From contig JAHLKC010000203.1 of the NCBI GenBank assembly GCA_025449115.1, forward strand, positions 1 through 49,599: a stretch of DNA of 49,599 nucleotides, read 5' to 3'. A program made the translations under genes and the position numbers. Below the pieces are notes generated by a model. The model saw only the letters and a list, made by a program, of their open reading frames with translations, was not told where the DNA came from and made no database searches. This document shows, piece after piece, positions 10,101 through 20,825 of this stretch. The first letter of the stretch is position 1, and every line of letters starts with the position of its first letter. This stretch comes from Chytridium lagenaria (taxonomy: Eukaryota; Chytridiomycota; Chytridiomycetes; Chytridiales; Chytridiaceae).

Positions 10101-13100
10101 TGGAGGAGGGGAGGTTGGGTGACGCGAGGGTGACGCGGATGGTTTTAGGCTGTGTGGTAAGAAAAGCGTTATCAGAATGAGGTTAAAAAAAAGGGGGTGG
10201 GGAAGAAAACGACGAAAGGAATTATCGTTATGAGAAACAGGTCAAAACAAACGAGAAAAACGACGAAAGGAATTATACGAAAAGGTAAGAGCTTTGTCAT
10301 CAGGGATACATGAACGAAAGGACTAAAAAAAAACAAAACCGAGAAACCACGCTTTAGTTCAATCGAACATACCTCTGAACTCTTGACACCAGCCACTTCA
10401 ACCCCCAAGACCTTCACCTCCTCTTTAACGACGACACAAAGCCCACTCCTACAATCCGGTTGAATCTTCAAAGTCTTCTTCTCCACATTCCTCCAAACGG
10501 CCACCACCTCATCCACATCCTCCACAAACCCTTCCAACCTCTCCACAACAACATCCACCTCCACATCCGTCTTAAACGTCGCATCCTGGAACGAATACTG
10601 GAACACATCACTAATCAGAGTGTCTAAAGCGGGGGTGGTCGCAACCTCTACATCAAAGGAGGCGGTAGAGGAAGCCTGGATGACACCGGCGGTGAGGGTA
10701 CCAGTGGTGACCTCTGATCCACGTACAATCTTGACGGAAACATGAGTGAGGGTGATGGTTTTCTCCAAAGGATTCCGAATAGTCACTTTGACGGTTTTCA
10801 CAACCCCCGGTTCAACCCCTGCAACACTCACACCCTCAACAACAGGTGGTTTATCCACAACAGTACACACCCCACTCACACACCTCTTGTCCACAATGAC
10901 ACCTCCGCTCCCGCCGTCCTCCACGTCGCGGCACCAAGTCCAACAACGGTTCCACCCACGCTCAGATCTTTGCGTCAACTTGAACCGATGGACCCGTGAG
11001 ACCTTGGAGTTCAGGGAAGACTTGGGCGTAGAAGGTTGTGAAGAGGGTTGGGGAGAGGATGGTGATGGGGAGGTCGGTGGAGAGGGTTGGGGTTGCGAAG
11101 GGAGGGAGGAGGAGGGTGAAGGAGGGTGGGGAGATGAGAGCTATGGCTTGGGAGTTGTGGAAAAGGGTGAAAGAGAGGGAGGAGAGGTCGATGGAGGAGT
11201 TGAGGTTGGGGGAGGCGAGGGTGACGCGGAGGGTTTTAGGCTGTAAATGATGATAAGTAAATTGTTTATAAAGGAAAACTCGCGCGAAAAAAAATAAAGC
11301 GAAAAAAAAGAAGGAGTGAAAGCTCGCAATCAAACATCGATCAAACATCAGGTTGTTTAAAAAAAGGTTAACCCGCGCGAAAAAGAAAGCGAGGGAAAAA
11401 ATAGTCAAAAAATCAAAAGGCAATAAATAAGATCAAAACTTTACATAATATTTAAGGAAGGAGAGCGAAAAAATACCCGACGCGTTGAAAACAGAATGAG
11501 GAAAAAAAAGTAGAGAGACTTACCGCAGAACTACGTAATCCAGCAACCTCCACCCCGACCACCTTAACCTCCTCCTGCACAACCTTACACAACCCTCCCT
11601 ACAATCGGCCTCCACAACCCCCTCCCACCTCTTCACATTCCTCCAAACAGCCGTCGCGACATCCACCCCCTCCACAAGTCCCTCCACCCTGCCAACCTCC
11701 ACAGCAACGCCAATGTCACTCTTAAACGTCTTGGTGGCGAAATCATAGGTGAAGAGCGAGTCGTAGAGGGGTTGGAAACCGGGGAGTGCGTGATGAGGAG
11801 GTCGAGGGAGGCGGTGGAGGAGGCGGGGATGAGGAAGGTGGGGGTGGAGAGGACGGTGGCGATGGGGACGGCGTTGTGGGTGAGAGTCAGGGAGATGGAG
11901 TGAGGTTAAGGGGTTGGCGATGGGTTGCGGAGGGTGAGACGGATGGTTTTGGGCTGTAAGGGCGCGATAAGGTTAGAAATCTACATTGGAATTGATGTTG
12001 AAATGTTGAAGATGGAAGAGAAAGGGGTCGTGGAGTCGAGCTCCTCAACCTCCTCCTCATTGTCAAATGTGCAGATGGATATGGGGTCAAATGACGGAGG
12101 AAATGGGTATAGAAACGATGCAATGATGGGGAAAGAAAATGTTGAAAGCAAACAATATAAAAAAAAGGGTGAAAGTGCAGCAAAATACAATGACGCGTAA
12201 AACGGAAACGACATGAACAACACACTTACCGCATCAGGCAAAACACCAGCAATGCTAACCCCAACCACAAGGTGGCAACTCCGCAACAGTACACAACCCT
12301 CTCAAACACCTCTTCTCAACCTTAACCCCTTTACTCCCCTCCGTGATCCACTCTCCATCCCCCAAATCTTTCACCCCTCCACCAGTCCTAAAGTCACCCA
12401 CATCCACAACAACATTCGACGTAACAGGTCCCCCAAAAGCTCGGGGAAGACTTCCTCGTAGAAGGTTTGGAAGAGGGGTGAGGTTTGGGTGATGGTGAGA
12501 TCGGTGGTGGTGGCGGTGCCGGATGAGGGGGGGAGGGTGAGAGAGAGAGAGGTGGGGATGGTGATGCGACCGATGAGAGTGGAGTTGCGGAGGATGGTGA
12601 GGAAGAGACGGTCGAGAGAGAGGATGGCGTCGATGTTGGGGCTTTGGATGGTGACGGTGAGGGTTTTTGGCTATAAAAAAAAACGAAAGCGTTAGAACGA
12701 TACTAGACTGAGGTGATTTATGGCCGCAGATGAAGAAATCAACGCCATGAACGCTAAAACAGTAAAGGGTAGGGAATGTTTGATTACCTCATCGCTTCTC
12801 AAACCAGCAACAGAAACCCCAGTGACCACAGGCGGTACTCTCAAACCGTACACAACCCTCCTACAATCCGGTTCCGCTTCACCCCCAAAGTAGGCAACGG
12901 GTTCCATTTCGCCATACGGTATCCACGCCCTCAACCACACCTTCATAAGCCAATCCACGAAATCCCACGTCAAGTGCTTCGTTGAATGAGTTGGTGAAGA
13001 AGGAGTAGGTGAAGAGGGTTTCGTTGAAGGCACGGAAACTGGGCGGTGGGGGTGATGATGAAATCGCGGAATGGCGATGGTGTTGGATGGGAGGAGGAGG

Positions 13101-15733
13101 AGCGGGGCGGAGGGGGGAGGGAGGTGAAGGTTGCGGTGGCGATGTCGATGGAGTTGTGGGTGAGAGTGAGGGTGAGACGACGGAGGGTGATGGCGTTGGT
13201 GGGGATTTGGTTGCGGAGGGTTAGGGCGATGACTTTGGGCTGTTATGGAGAAGGGTTAGATATAGATTGATTTTAGGATTCAACGAGGAAAAAAAAGCGA
13301 TGTGATAAAGCGATAGAAAACGTTTCGAAAAGGAAGAATGAAAGTGAATAGCAATGAACAATGACAAAGCAGTAACGCGGAAAAGGAAGTGACGCAACAA
13401 AAGATGTGATAAAGCGATAGAAAAGGTTTCAAACGAATCGAATGGAATGAAATTCAATAGCAATAAATGATGAAAGGGAAAATAACGCGGAAACGGAAAT
13501 CACGACAGAATGAGGACCAAAAAAAGTATAAAGTGTCGAAAGACGAAAAGACTGATAACTTACATCACTAGGAGCCACACCCGCAATCTTAACCGCAACC
13601 GGCAACGGCGTCAAAGCCGCAACAGTACACACTCCACTCCTACACTCCGGCACAACCCCAACCCCACCCACATCCACCGGATTAAACCTATACCTCCCAC
13701 TCCCATCAAACCCAGCAACGACATCCAAGCTTTCAAACGAGACAACCAGGTTTTTTCTAAAGGACGCGTCGGCGAAGCTGTAGGTGAAGAGGGTCTCGTA
13801 GAATTCGTTAAAGGCGGTGAGGGCGCTGGCGATGGGGGTAAGGGGGACGTCGGTGGCGTTGATTTTGCCACCGTTGCGGGGGAGAAGGAGGGAGGGGGTG
13901 AAGAGTTGGGAGGTGGAGGTTGCGATGCGGATGCCGTTGTAGGTGAGGGTGAAGGCGAGGTTGGAGACGGTGAGATCGTGGTCGAGGGGGTTGACGAGGG
14001 TGACGATGACGGTTTTAGACTAATTTGATTATGTTAGAACAAGGTTTTATGTATGAATGGAATATGGGAGCATAGGAAATGGCTCCAACTAAAGCTTTGA
14101 TGGACAGTGCTTTACTCTTTTGACATAAGATTTTCTATCTATGTCTATTTCGAAAATGTTGAAAATAAAAAGACTACCAAGTCTGATCTTAAGCCAGCGA
14201 CCGTGATTTTGTCAATGAAAAGCCTGGGAGTGGCCGCGTTGAAGGTGATAGAGCTGACGGAACCGTATCTGGAAAACGCGTCCTGGAGGGGGACAAGGTC
14301 GGTGGATTGCCTTGAACCAGAGAGACGGAGAGAGGATGCGATACCTCCACGAACGTAAGCAGTCATGAACTTGGTGACATCGGGGTCGCTGGTGGTGGGA
14401 ACAATGCGGAGGGTACCCGATTTGAGGTTGTTGATGTTGGCGCCAAGCGAGATAGAGTTGAGGGTGACTGTGGGGAGAAATCATGTTAGGATGTAGTACT
14501 AGAAGGGAAAAGGTTGGGGCTCTAACCTAACCCGACAAGGGTCGCACTGTCAGTGTCCTGATAAGTCAAGTTGAACCTGACGCTTCCAATGTTGTTGACC
14601 TGAATAGGCGTGGACGCAGTGGGAAGGGTGACCTGAACGTTAAACCTAACCCCACCATTCTCCACAGCACTGATCTTTTGATCAACGGTAAGCCTACTTC
14701 CCGCAAACCCACCAAACCCAGCAAACTGCACAGTCTGTCTCGTCGCAATCTCATCAGCACAGAACTTGAGCGTGCCGGTTCCATAGGCAATGTTGACACC
14801 GGCTTTCCCGCTGAACACTATGGGGAAATTGCCGGTGCTGTAGAACATTTGGTTAAAGAGTTCACTGGCTGTTGCTTGGGTTGTGAAGGGGAGATTGGCA
14901 GGGAGATTGAAACGAGCGTCTCTGGGAACGACACCGGCGCGGGGGATGCTTTCGAGGTTTGTGGTGGAGCCGCGAGCAAAGTTTGTAGTTACCGGCTGAA
15001 GGGGTGGTGGTGCTTCCCGCGATAAGGATTCAAGGTTGAGGTTCTAATAATGTTGAAACGTTATAAAAAGGATACGGAAAGGATTTGTAAAAGTAACTGA
15101 CCTGAGCGACACTTTCGTAAGTCATGCTGGCGACGGTGATGAGACCAGCTCCCTGGTTGTTGGAGCCGAATTGCATGCCCTGAGTGATCCTTGCAGCAAC
15201 GGTAGGGTTGTTTGCGACTCCATTGAACGTATAAACAAGGTTCTCAACGACAAAGTAGTTTACGAAAAAGTTGGCATCATCCACAGTACGGGTACCACAC
15301 AGAGGCCTGAGGATCGCTCTACGAGCAAGGCCACCAGCTTCAGGAAGAGGCGTAATGTAAAAGTGACTAGCAAGGTATTCGTCCTCGTCCTTAATCTTTT
15401 TAATAAAGTCATAGATTTCCTTGTCGCCTCCGAGATCTTTAAGGGTGAAAGTTGCGAAGGGACACGGGACGATCGGCGATGGGGATAAGGTGATGCGATG
15501 ATTTCGGGACGATGGGACGGATCCGCATGCGGTTGGGTCCAGACTCGGCCTATATAACAATGTCAAATAGAGTTGGGTGGAACGGGATTGAAAGATGGAA
15601 CGATCAGTGATTGCGGTGGTTGTAATGGTGATGAAGGCGAGACAAGAGGATATCTTACCTCTGCAATGCCTGATAAGGCCAGCGTGGCGACTACAATAGC
15701 CGCCAGTGACCTAATCATCTCTATGGCGAGCAT
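7182..15733 (-). CDS. Gene B: giant secreted multi-repeat protein, paralogue of A
   Basis: Thirteen exons: 15733-15659, 15549-15102, 15043-14527, 14467-14178, 14019-13564, 13239-12788, 12670-12230, 11953-11524, 11240-10373, 10149-9291, 9054-8618, 8431-8009 and 7883-7182; roughly 2,140 residues. Start MLAIEMIRSLAAIVVATLAL is a signal peptide. Exons 2-4 match the gene A module. Exons 5-13 hold eleven repeats; exons 9 and 10 hold two each. Units start with (P/S/Q)KT and end with P-D/E-C-R-S-G-x-C then V-x-V-A-G-V/L-R-S-D. Many junctions are phase 0, so repeats can be added or lost without shifting frame. The C-terminus is a Thr/Pro-rich tail of VETT- and PAEPT-like repeats ending in GLRRRARW. 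Exons 5 and 12 are clean; exons 2, 6-11 and 13 need indel corrections. It is probably an extended extracellular or wall protein; no enzymatic motif is visible. Confidence 0.8.
7185..7490 (-). repeat. Thr/Pro low-complexity tail of gene B
   Basis: The coding strand carries short tandem units encoding AVETT, VPAETT/VPVETT and then PAEPTAPAEPTGPVEPT-like sequence, a mucin-like stalk that could be O-glycosylated. At least two frame changes interrupt it (near 7380 and 7345-7350), where unit copies differ by one base. Confidence 0.6.
8476..8483 (-). other. Cryptic 8-base AG...GTAAG segment inside gene B intron 11
   Basis: Within the intron between exons 9054-8618 and 8431-8009 there is an AG, eight bases and a perfect GTAAG donor on the coding strand. 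An 8-base exon would break frame, and the repeat aligns without it, so it is probably a decoy donor. Confidence 0.25.
9128..9235. repeat. Intronic tandem duplication (about 53-base period)
   Basis: Inside gene B intron 9055-9290, GCAAAAG(A/AT)AAACCAAAGCG occurs at 9128 and again at 9181, followed by A/G-rich sequence in both copies. Confidence 0.55.
10205..10300. repeat. Intronic tandem duplication (about 51-base period)
   Basis: Inside gene B intron 10150-10372, ACGACGAAAGGAATTAT occurs at about 10209 and 10260. Confidence 0.6.
11262..11443. repeat. Intronic tandem duplication (about 91-base period)
   Basis: Inside gene B intron 11241-11523, a TTGTTTA...CGCGCGAAAAA...AAAGCGA block begins at 11262 and a degenerate copy begins at 11353. 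A second small duplication (ATCAAACATC twice) lies at 11329-11350. Confidence 0.5.
13299..13506. repeat. Intronic tandem duplication (about 104-base period)
   Basis: Inside gene B intron 13240-13563 two adjacent copies start with GATGTGATAAAGCGATAGAA (13299 and 13403). Both continue through AATAGCAAT and AACGCGGAAA blocks in the same order. Divergence is moderate. Confidence 0.7.
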
Positions 15734-16472
15734 CTATAAATGCGTTCTCTATAGAAAAGACGGGTGTCGATGACGGACAAAAAAGCGACAACGACGAACG
15801 ATGAGGGGGCAATGAAGGTTTAGAAAGAAAGAAAAGGGAGAAAAGGGGTGTAGGTAGTAGTGTATACGATGGTGGTTGTTTGGAGGCAATGCCGAATATG
15901 TAAATATTTTCTGGAGACGTGGGGTGTGTGCGCATGGTGTGTGCATGGTGTGCAGGTGGGCAGTGAAATTGTCAAAAAGATGCCAGCGATTGAGTGATGG
16001 CTTGGAACATGCTATAGTCACACAAGATTTCATTATAAAGAATCCGAGAGAACAGACAACTTTAGGTTAATATCTTTTACAAGAGGTTATTATGGTAGAC
16101 TGTAGTTTAAACCAGAATGAGTATGGAATTGGTATGAGGTATAAAGTAAGTCATTAGAGAGTAGAAATCATATAGCATACAGGTTAAACCCATGAATGCA
16201 TAGAACAGTTTCTACTCTTTATAACCATGATAACCCATAGTTTGAGACATCCCTTCAGCCCTGAAGCGCCCCCTCAAAATGAACACAAAAGAAGCACCTG
16301 AGCATCATGGTCACACAGCCCTTCTCACATTAAATAAATTCTTGGCTTCATTTTCTTTCCCATTGAAATGAAACGGAAAGAAAATTTATTATGTTTTGCC
16401 TTTCCGGTCCTTAGTATTATTCATGCTTGTTTTAGACGCGTGTTGTTGCGACGCGTCATTCAATCGCGTCCA
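15734..16472. other. Intergenic upstream of gene B
   Basis: Holds the promoter side of gene B and the 3' end of LRGUK. ORFs at 15711-16070 are short and unsupported. No RNA gene or repeat was recognised. Confidence 0.5.
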
Positions 16473-19016
16473 TCAATCCTCTTCACTGTATCCCTCCCAA
16501 TACTTGCTTAAACAAAACTCCTTCAATACTTGATAAGCTCGCTCAGAATTATCATTCATCACCTCAAAGTCAAAAAACTTTCCAGTCTCCTCCTTCTTCC
16601 CATCCACAGCTCCCTCTCTCACCGCATCAAGGTACCCCTCCAACTCTTCCGTAATCTCCCCAGCTTTCGCCATCCATTGCCTCACATCATCTTGCACACT
16701 ACGAGTAACTCGTTCTGCTGCACCTTCAGTGTCATTTTCGTCTGTGGTGGCCTCAAGGACATGGTCTTCAAAGCCCGTGTTGACGGATACGTCACCTAAA
16801 TCTGTTCCCGCGACACTGGCGCGGTCGGCCGCTGCTAATGGTTCTTCTGTTTCAGTAACACTTATACGACAAGTTGCAAGTTCCTCGGGCTCCTCTGGTT
16901 GCTTCAATGGTGTTTTCTTTACAGAAGCGCCAGCCGAACGACGCATACGGTCTTCCAGACGCTGCTGGAGAACCCCTAGAGAAGGGACCGTGATAAAGAT
17001 ATAGTACGGCTTCAAATGAGTTCGCTTCAGCGCAAGGACACCCTATCATCATCATTATTATTTTTTTAAGAAAAAAGGAAATTAAAAACAAAAACTTTAA
17101 AACCAATCTTTTCTTACTCACCTCAATCTCCAAATCCATGACACACACCTTCCCTTCCTCCGTAACCCTATCAATAGCCTCCACACTGGTCCCATACATC
17201 TGTCCAAACAAATCCACCACCTCCAAAAACCTCCCCTCCTCCACCATCCTCTCCATCTCCTTCCTCTTCACAAAATGATAATGCACCCCATCCTCCTCCC
17301 CATTTCTCGGTTTCCGCGTGGTATGACTAACAGCAACCCCATAGATATGCGGGAACTCTGCTAAAAGCCTTCGCGTCAACGTTCGCTTTCCTACACCGTT
17401 AGGTCCACAGAGAACAATGGGACGCAGCCTCTCCGCACGAAGAAGGTCTACGGTTTTAATGCGAGCGTAGAGACGGGATTGACGTTGAAGACGGTGAGCG
17501 TGTTCTTCGGCTGCTATGACCATGGCTGGTGGAGCATGGCGGTTAAGGGCAGACACTTTTTCTTTACAGGTGACAGGGAGTGAGTCAAGGACGGTAAGAC
17601 GTGGAAGGCGGTAGAGGATGGCAAGACGGTAAGGGCTTCCAATCAACAGCGGACTGATTTCACGGGAAGATGTTGAAGTGGCGGTACTTGCAGAAGTAGC
17701 TTTTCGAGCACGAGTTTGCCTAAACCCCTCATCATCCGATACGCGTGCATCCATGAGGTTTTGAGCTTTAGCTTGACGCGCGGCGTCTTCTCCTCGACGC
17801 GGTCGACGGATGCCGAGATCTTGAAGGGGTTTTTGGAAGGGGTTTCCGTTGACGGTGAGGGTTGTGAGCATGGGGAGACCCGAGAGGTATCCCTCGACTT
17901 CTTCGATGGTTTGAAGGGCATTGGATTCGAGGTCTAAAATGCGTAGCCATTTATGGCCTCGGCGAACAGTGTCTTCTGATATTGTAGATGGGTTGATGAG
18001 GCCTTCGAGAGTATCGATTGAGTTGTGACCGACACGGAGTTCTTCAAGGGATGTCATGTTCTCAACCCCACGTAGAGATGAGAGTTGGTTGTAGCGCTAT
18101 ACATCATACATTTTAGTAAAGTAAACATTGTCGTAAAATACATCATACATCATCATTAAAATATCCATTGTCATGAACTAAAGCATAAAGAAAAATCTCA
18201 CCAAATCCAACACTTTCACTCTCTCACCATCCCTAAAGTCGACTTTTACAATCTCATTCCTCGCCGCCGAAAGATGCGTCAAACACGGTAAACTCCCCAA
18301 CGCCTCCAGACTTTGAATACGATTCCCGTCAACGTTCAATCTCTTCAAAAACCGATGCGTCGACAGATCAGGAGCGACAAGGAATTGATTACGAGAGAGA
18401 TCGAGCTCTTGAAGATTGAAAAACGGGGGATCCATTTTAGCGGTGGGGAATGTAAAGTCTGTCAAGAGGTTGTCGCTGGCGTCAAGACGGACGAGGTGGG
18501 GTAGAGAGTCGAGAGGGGAGAGGTCTTTTATAGAAAAATTTAGGTGCATCGATGTTGAAGAAAATGGACAGCGCATGTTTGACTTACCGGTCAACCGATT
18601 ACCGGAAAGACAAACAGTCTGGAGGTGAACGTAATATTTCACAAACGATATATCCTCCAACCCTGCATTCTAAAACACACATGAAACTCAATCATCAACC
18701 CAACGTTATCACAAAATGAAAACAACGTACCGGCAACCCCAACTTCAAAAACACGGCTCCCCTCCCCGAATCCGAACTCACCCCAACCTCCGAAAGTCCA
18801 CCCCGTATTCTCTCAAACCCTAAAGGCAATCCTCCCTTTCTTTTCTCAACCTCATCCTCTTCTTCTTCATGCTGCGGTCCATCGGGTTCACCCTGGTCAC
18901 TGGGAATCAGGTCAACGTCATTTTGGACAATGTCGCCGTTGGGTAATGAAATGGATGGTGGTCTTTGGGAGTCGGAGAAGTTTTGGGAGATGCGGAAAGC
19001 ATCTTCGGGTTTTATT
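16473..19016 (-). CDS. LRGUK: LRR plus guanylate-kinase-domain protein (LRGUK-like)
   Basis: Exons: about 19016-18731, 18669-18588, 18524-18202, 18096-17122 and 17042-16473. The N-terminus is acidic and low-complexity. Several leucine-rich repeats follow (LQTVCLSGNRLT, LVRLDASDNLL, LQELDLSRNQF, LKRLNVDGNRI, LTHLSAARNEI, LEELRVGHNSI, LRILDLESNAL). Then comes a guanylate-kinase domain with P-loop LCGPNGVGKRTL and segments VSHTTRKPRNGEEDGVHYHF and GRFLEVVDLFGQMYGTS, which match the GMP-binding region of the family. The C-terminus is acidic. Domain order matches animal LRGUK, required for sperm tail formation in mouse; a flagellar or basal-body role here is inference. No in-frame ATG is visible for the first exon: the ATG at 19002 is one base out of frame, so either a base is missing or there is another 5' exon. 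The remaining exons join in frame. Confidence 0.85.
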
Positions 19017-19927
19017 GATTAGGCTTTTTTGTTGTCTGTTGAAAGTCGTTGGATGGATGAAGGGTGACGGTCGTTTTGTGACGTTCTTTTTGCGGGATGT
19101 AAATCACAACGGTTGCACTCCCACCCCTTCTCTTAACGCTCTCTCAAGACTTCATCAGCCATCATTTCTCTCCTGTTCATTGGTTCTTTCAAAATAAGTT
19201 GTGGCATTGCATCGTTGTGAATCCGTCGCGTTGTGAGGGATGAGATGTATGGACTCTGACAAGTCTAGTCTTTTGATATTAATCTGACAAGCTTAACGTG
19301 GGAGACAACCGATGATGTCTGGAATGATGCTGCAAACCATAAAATACCTCCCGCAGTTCCTAGTTTATTCACGCTTCCGTCCTTGCACTCTCCATCACCA
19401 GACCTCCACCGACGCCTGCCCCGACTCAACATTCTCGCCATCACACCCCAAGATTTCCGAAAATAAATAGGCGAAAACAAAAAACCAAAAAAAAAAAAAA
19501 AAACGCGGAAAATTAAAAACAGAAACCTGCGCCTCCATCCCAACCAAAACGATAGATCGTCGTATCCATCCCATCAAGACCCATTTTAAAAATTATGCAC
19601 TTATTAAAATAATGCTGGCCGGTGATCGACTTTAAGAGGAGACACCTGCCAAACGGGTGAGTCAAAACATGTAGCAAAAGGATGCCGATTTATTATTGTT
19701 CTTAGGGCTTCCTTTTCGATTATGATTATTGTTTGACATATAGACTCTTTAGGCCTTTTGTTGTTGTATCTGTCGTTGTTGGATACACTTAATCCGGGTG
19801 GACTTTCACCGTCGCCCTCTGCTGTATTGTTTTTAATTATTGCTCCTGTATCTATGGAAAACACTATAAATCAGGTAACCTTGACAACGTCCGCTCATTA
19901 TTGACGCATCAGACCCAAAAACGTAGA
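19017..19927. other. Intergenic, divergent promoter region
   Basis: Separates LRGUK (-) from the short gene at 19928 (+). It holds a 17-base A run at about 19487-19503. The minus-strand frames at 19265-19864 lack protein-like composition and are not called. Confidence 0.45.
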
Positions 19928-20414
19928 ATGTCGACAACATATGGGCCGCATCCAGGAATGGAAGCATGTGGAAACGGACACAGTGGAAGCGGATCCAGAG
20001 GTCGATCTTATCGTATGGGGTACGGCGAGGCTATGCCTATGATGGGAGGTTGGAAGTTGGATGTGAGTAGATCATGGTTGTCAATAATTTGATGGGGCTC
20101 ATCTGATGCTGATTGATAGGCTAACGACTTTGTGCCATCGAACAATCCGAGGATGCCAGCGTCCATTCAACAAGTTAACATGGAACACGATGTGGCAAAT
20201 GGCCAAGGATGGAATAGAGAGGTGAGAGTTGTTCCTTATGTAGTCACTTCAGTAGCTCCCCCGACTCCTTTACACCCTTTTGTTTTTGGTTCAACGAGGC
20301 TGGGGGTGATGAAAGCGGAGGATGGATTACGACAAAGACACAGGAATGGCCGAAAGGCTGCACCACGGTTTGTTTGGCCACCCCGATTCGGTTTCAGAAG
20401 ATTTGACTTGTTGA
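19928..20414 (+). CDS. Short hypothetical protein, Gly/Met-rich N-terminus
   Basis: Exon 1 (19928-20062) encodes a Gly/Ser/Met-rich start. A GTGAGT donor and GATAG acceptor lead to exon 2 (20120-20221), encoding ANDFVPSNNPRMPASIQQVN and more, closed by GTGAGAG. A third exon probably starts at 20299. Its phase-0 frame ends at 20406, but the frame one base away (ending DSVSEDLTC, stop at 20414) looks more protein-like, so a single-base error may sit near 20325. No family is recognised. It could alternatively be 5' exons of the downstream PUF gene, but a pyrimidine-rich stretch resembling a promoter/5' UTR at 20580-20820 argues for separate genes. Confidence 0.45.
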
Positions 20415-20825
20415 ATCGTCGGAGTTGCTAAATTCCAGGTTGTTTGTGACGCGACGACAAGTCTATTAAACAAACAAACCCCCAGCCCACCCCAACTTAG
20501 TAGAAATGGGCGAGCCTGTTAGACACTCTATCAGCATCATTTGTTTGTTTGCTGTTGTGTTTTTTTCATAAGCTTCATCGAGTTGGGTCTTGTGGTGGAG
20601 AGTTCAGTATTCGCGTTCTTGTTTTTGTTTGCCGTGTGTCTGCTGCCCCTATAAGCCTTGTTTATCTTTTGCTCCCTCTTTTCTCTTTCATCTTCTCATC
20701 GTTCAACACTCTTGCTTAAAAACTCTCTCTGGGGTGCCGCCATCCACTCAACCCTACACTCTCATCTAACATTTTTGTTCATCGGTTGTTGACGCTACCC
20801 CCCAACGCATGCTATCGGCTGGCAG

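Larger units (their letters stand above)
7480..14019 (-). repeat. Eleven-unit protein repeat array of gene B
   Basis: Units by exon, N- to C-terminal: 14019-13564, 13239-12788, 12670-12230, 11953-11524, 11240-10373 (two), 10149-9291 (two), 9054-8618, 8431-8009 and 7883 to about 7480. The exon-initial coding sequence CCTAAAACC or CCCAAAACC recurs. The cysteine pair near each unit end (CRSGVC, CRSGLC, CVSGVC, CVSGGC, CGSGGC, CGEGVC) is nearly invariant and could form a small disulfide loop. Units divide into at least two types: one with VVWRNVEKK before the cysteines, and one with a G-(D)-W-E/K-like tryptophan segment. These tend to alternate. Confidence 0.75.
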
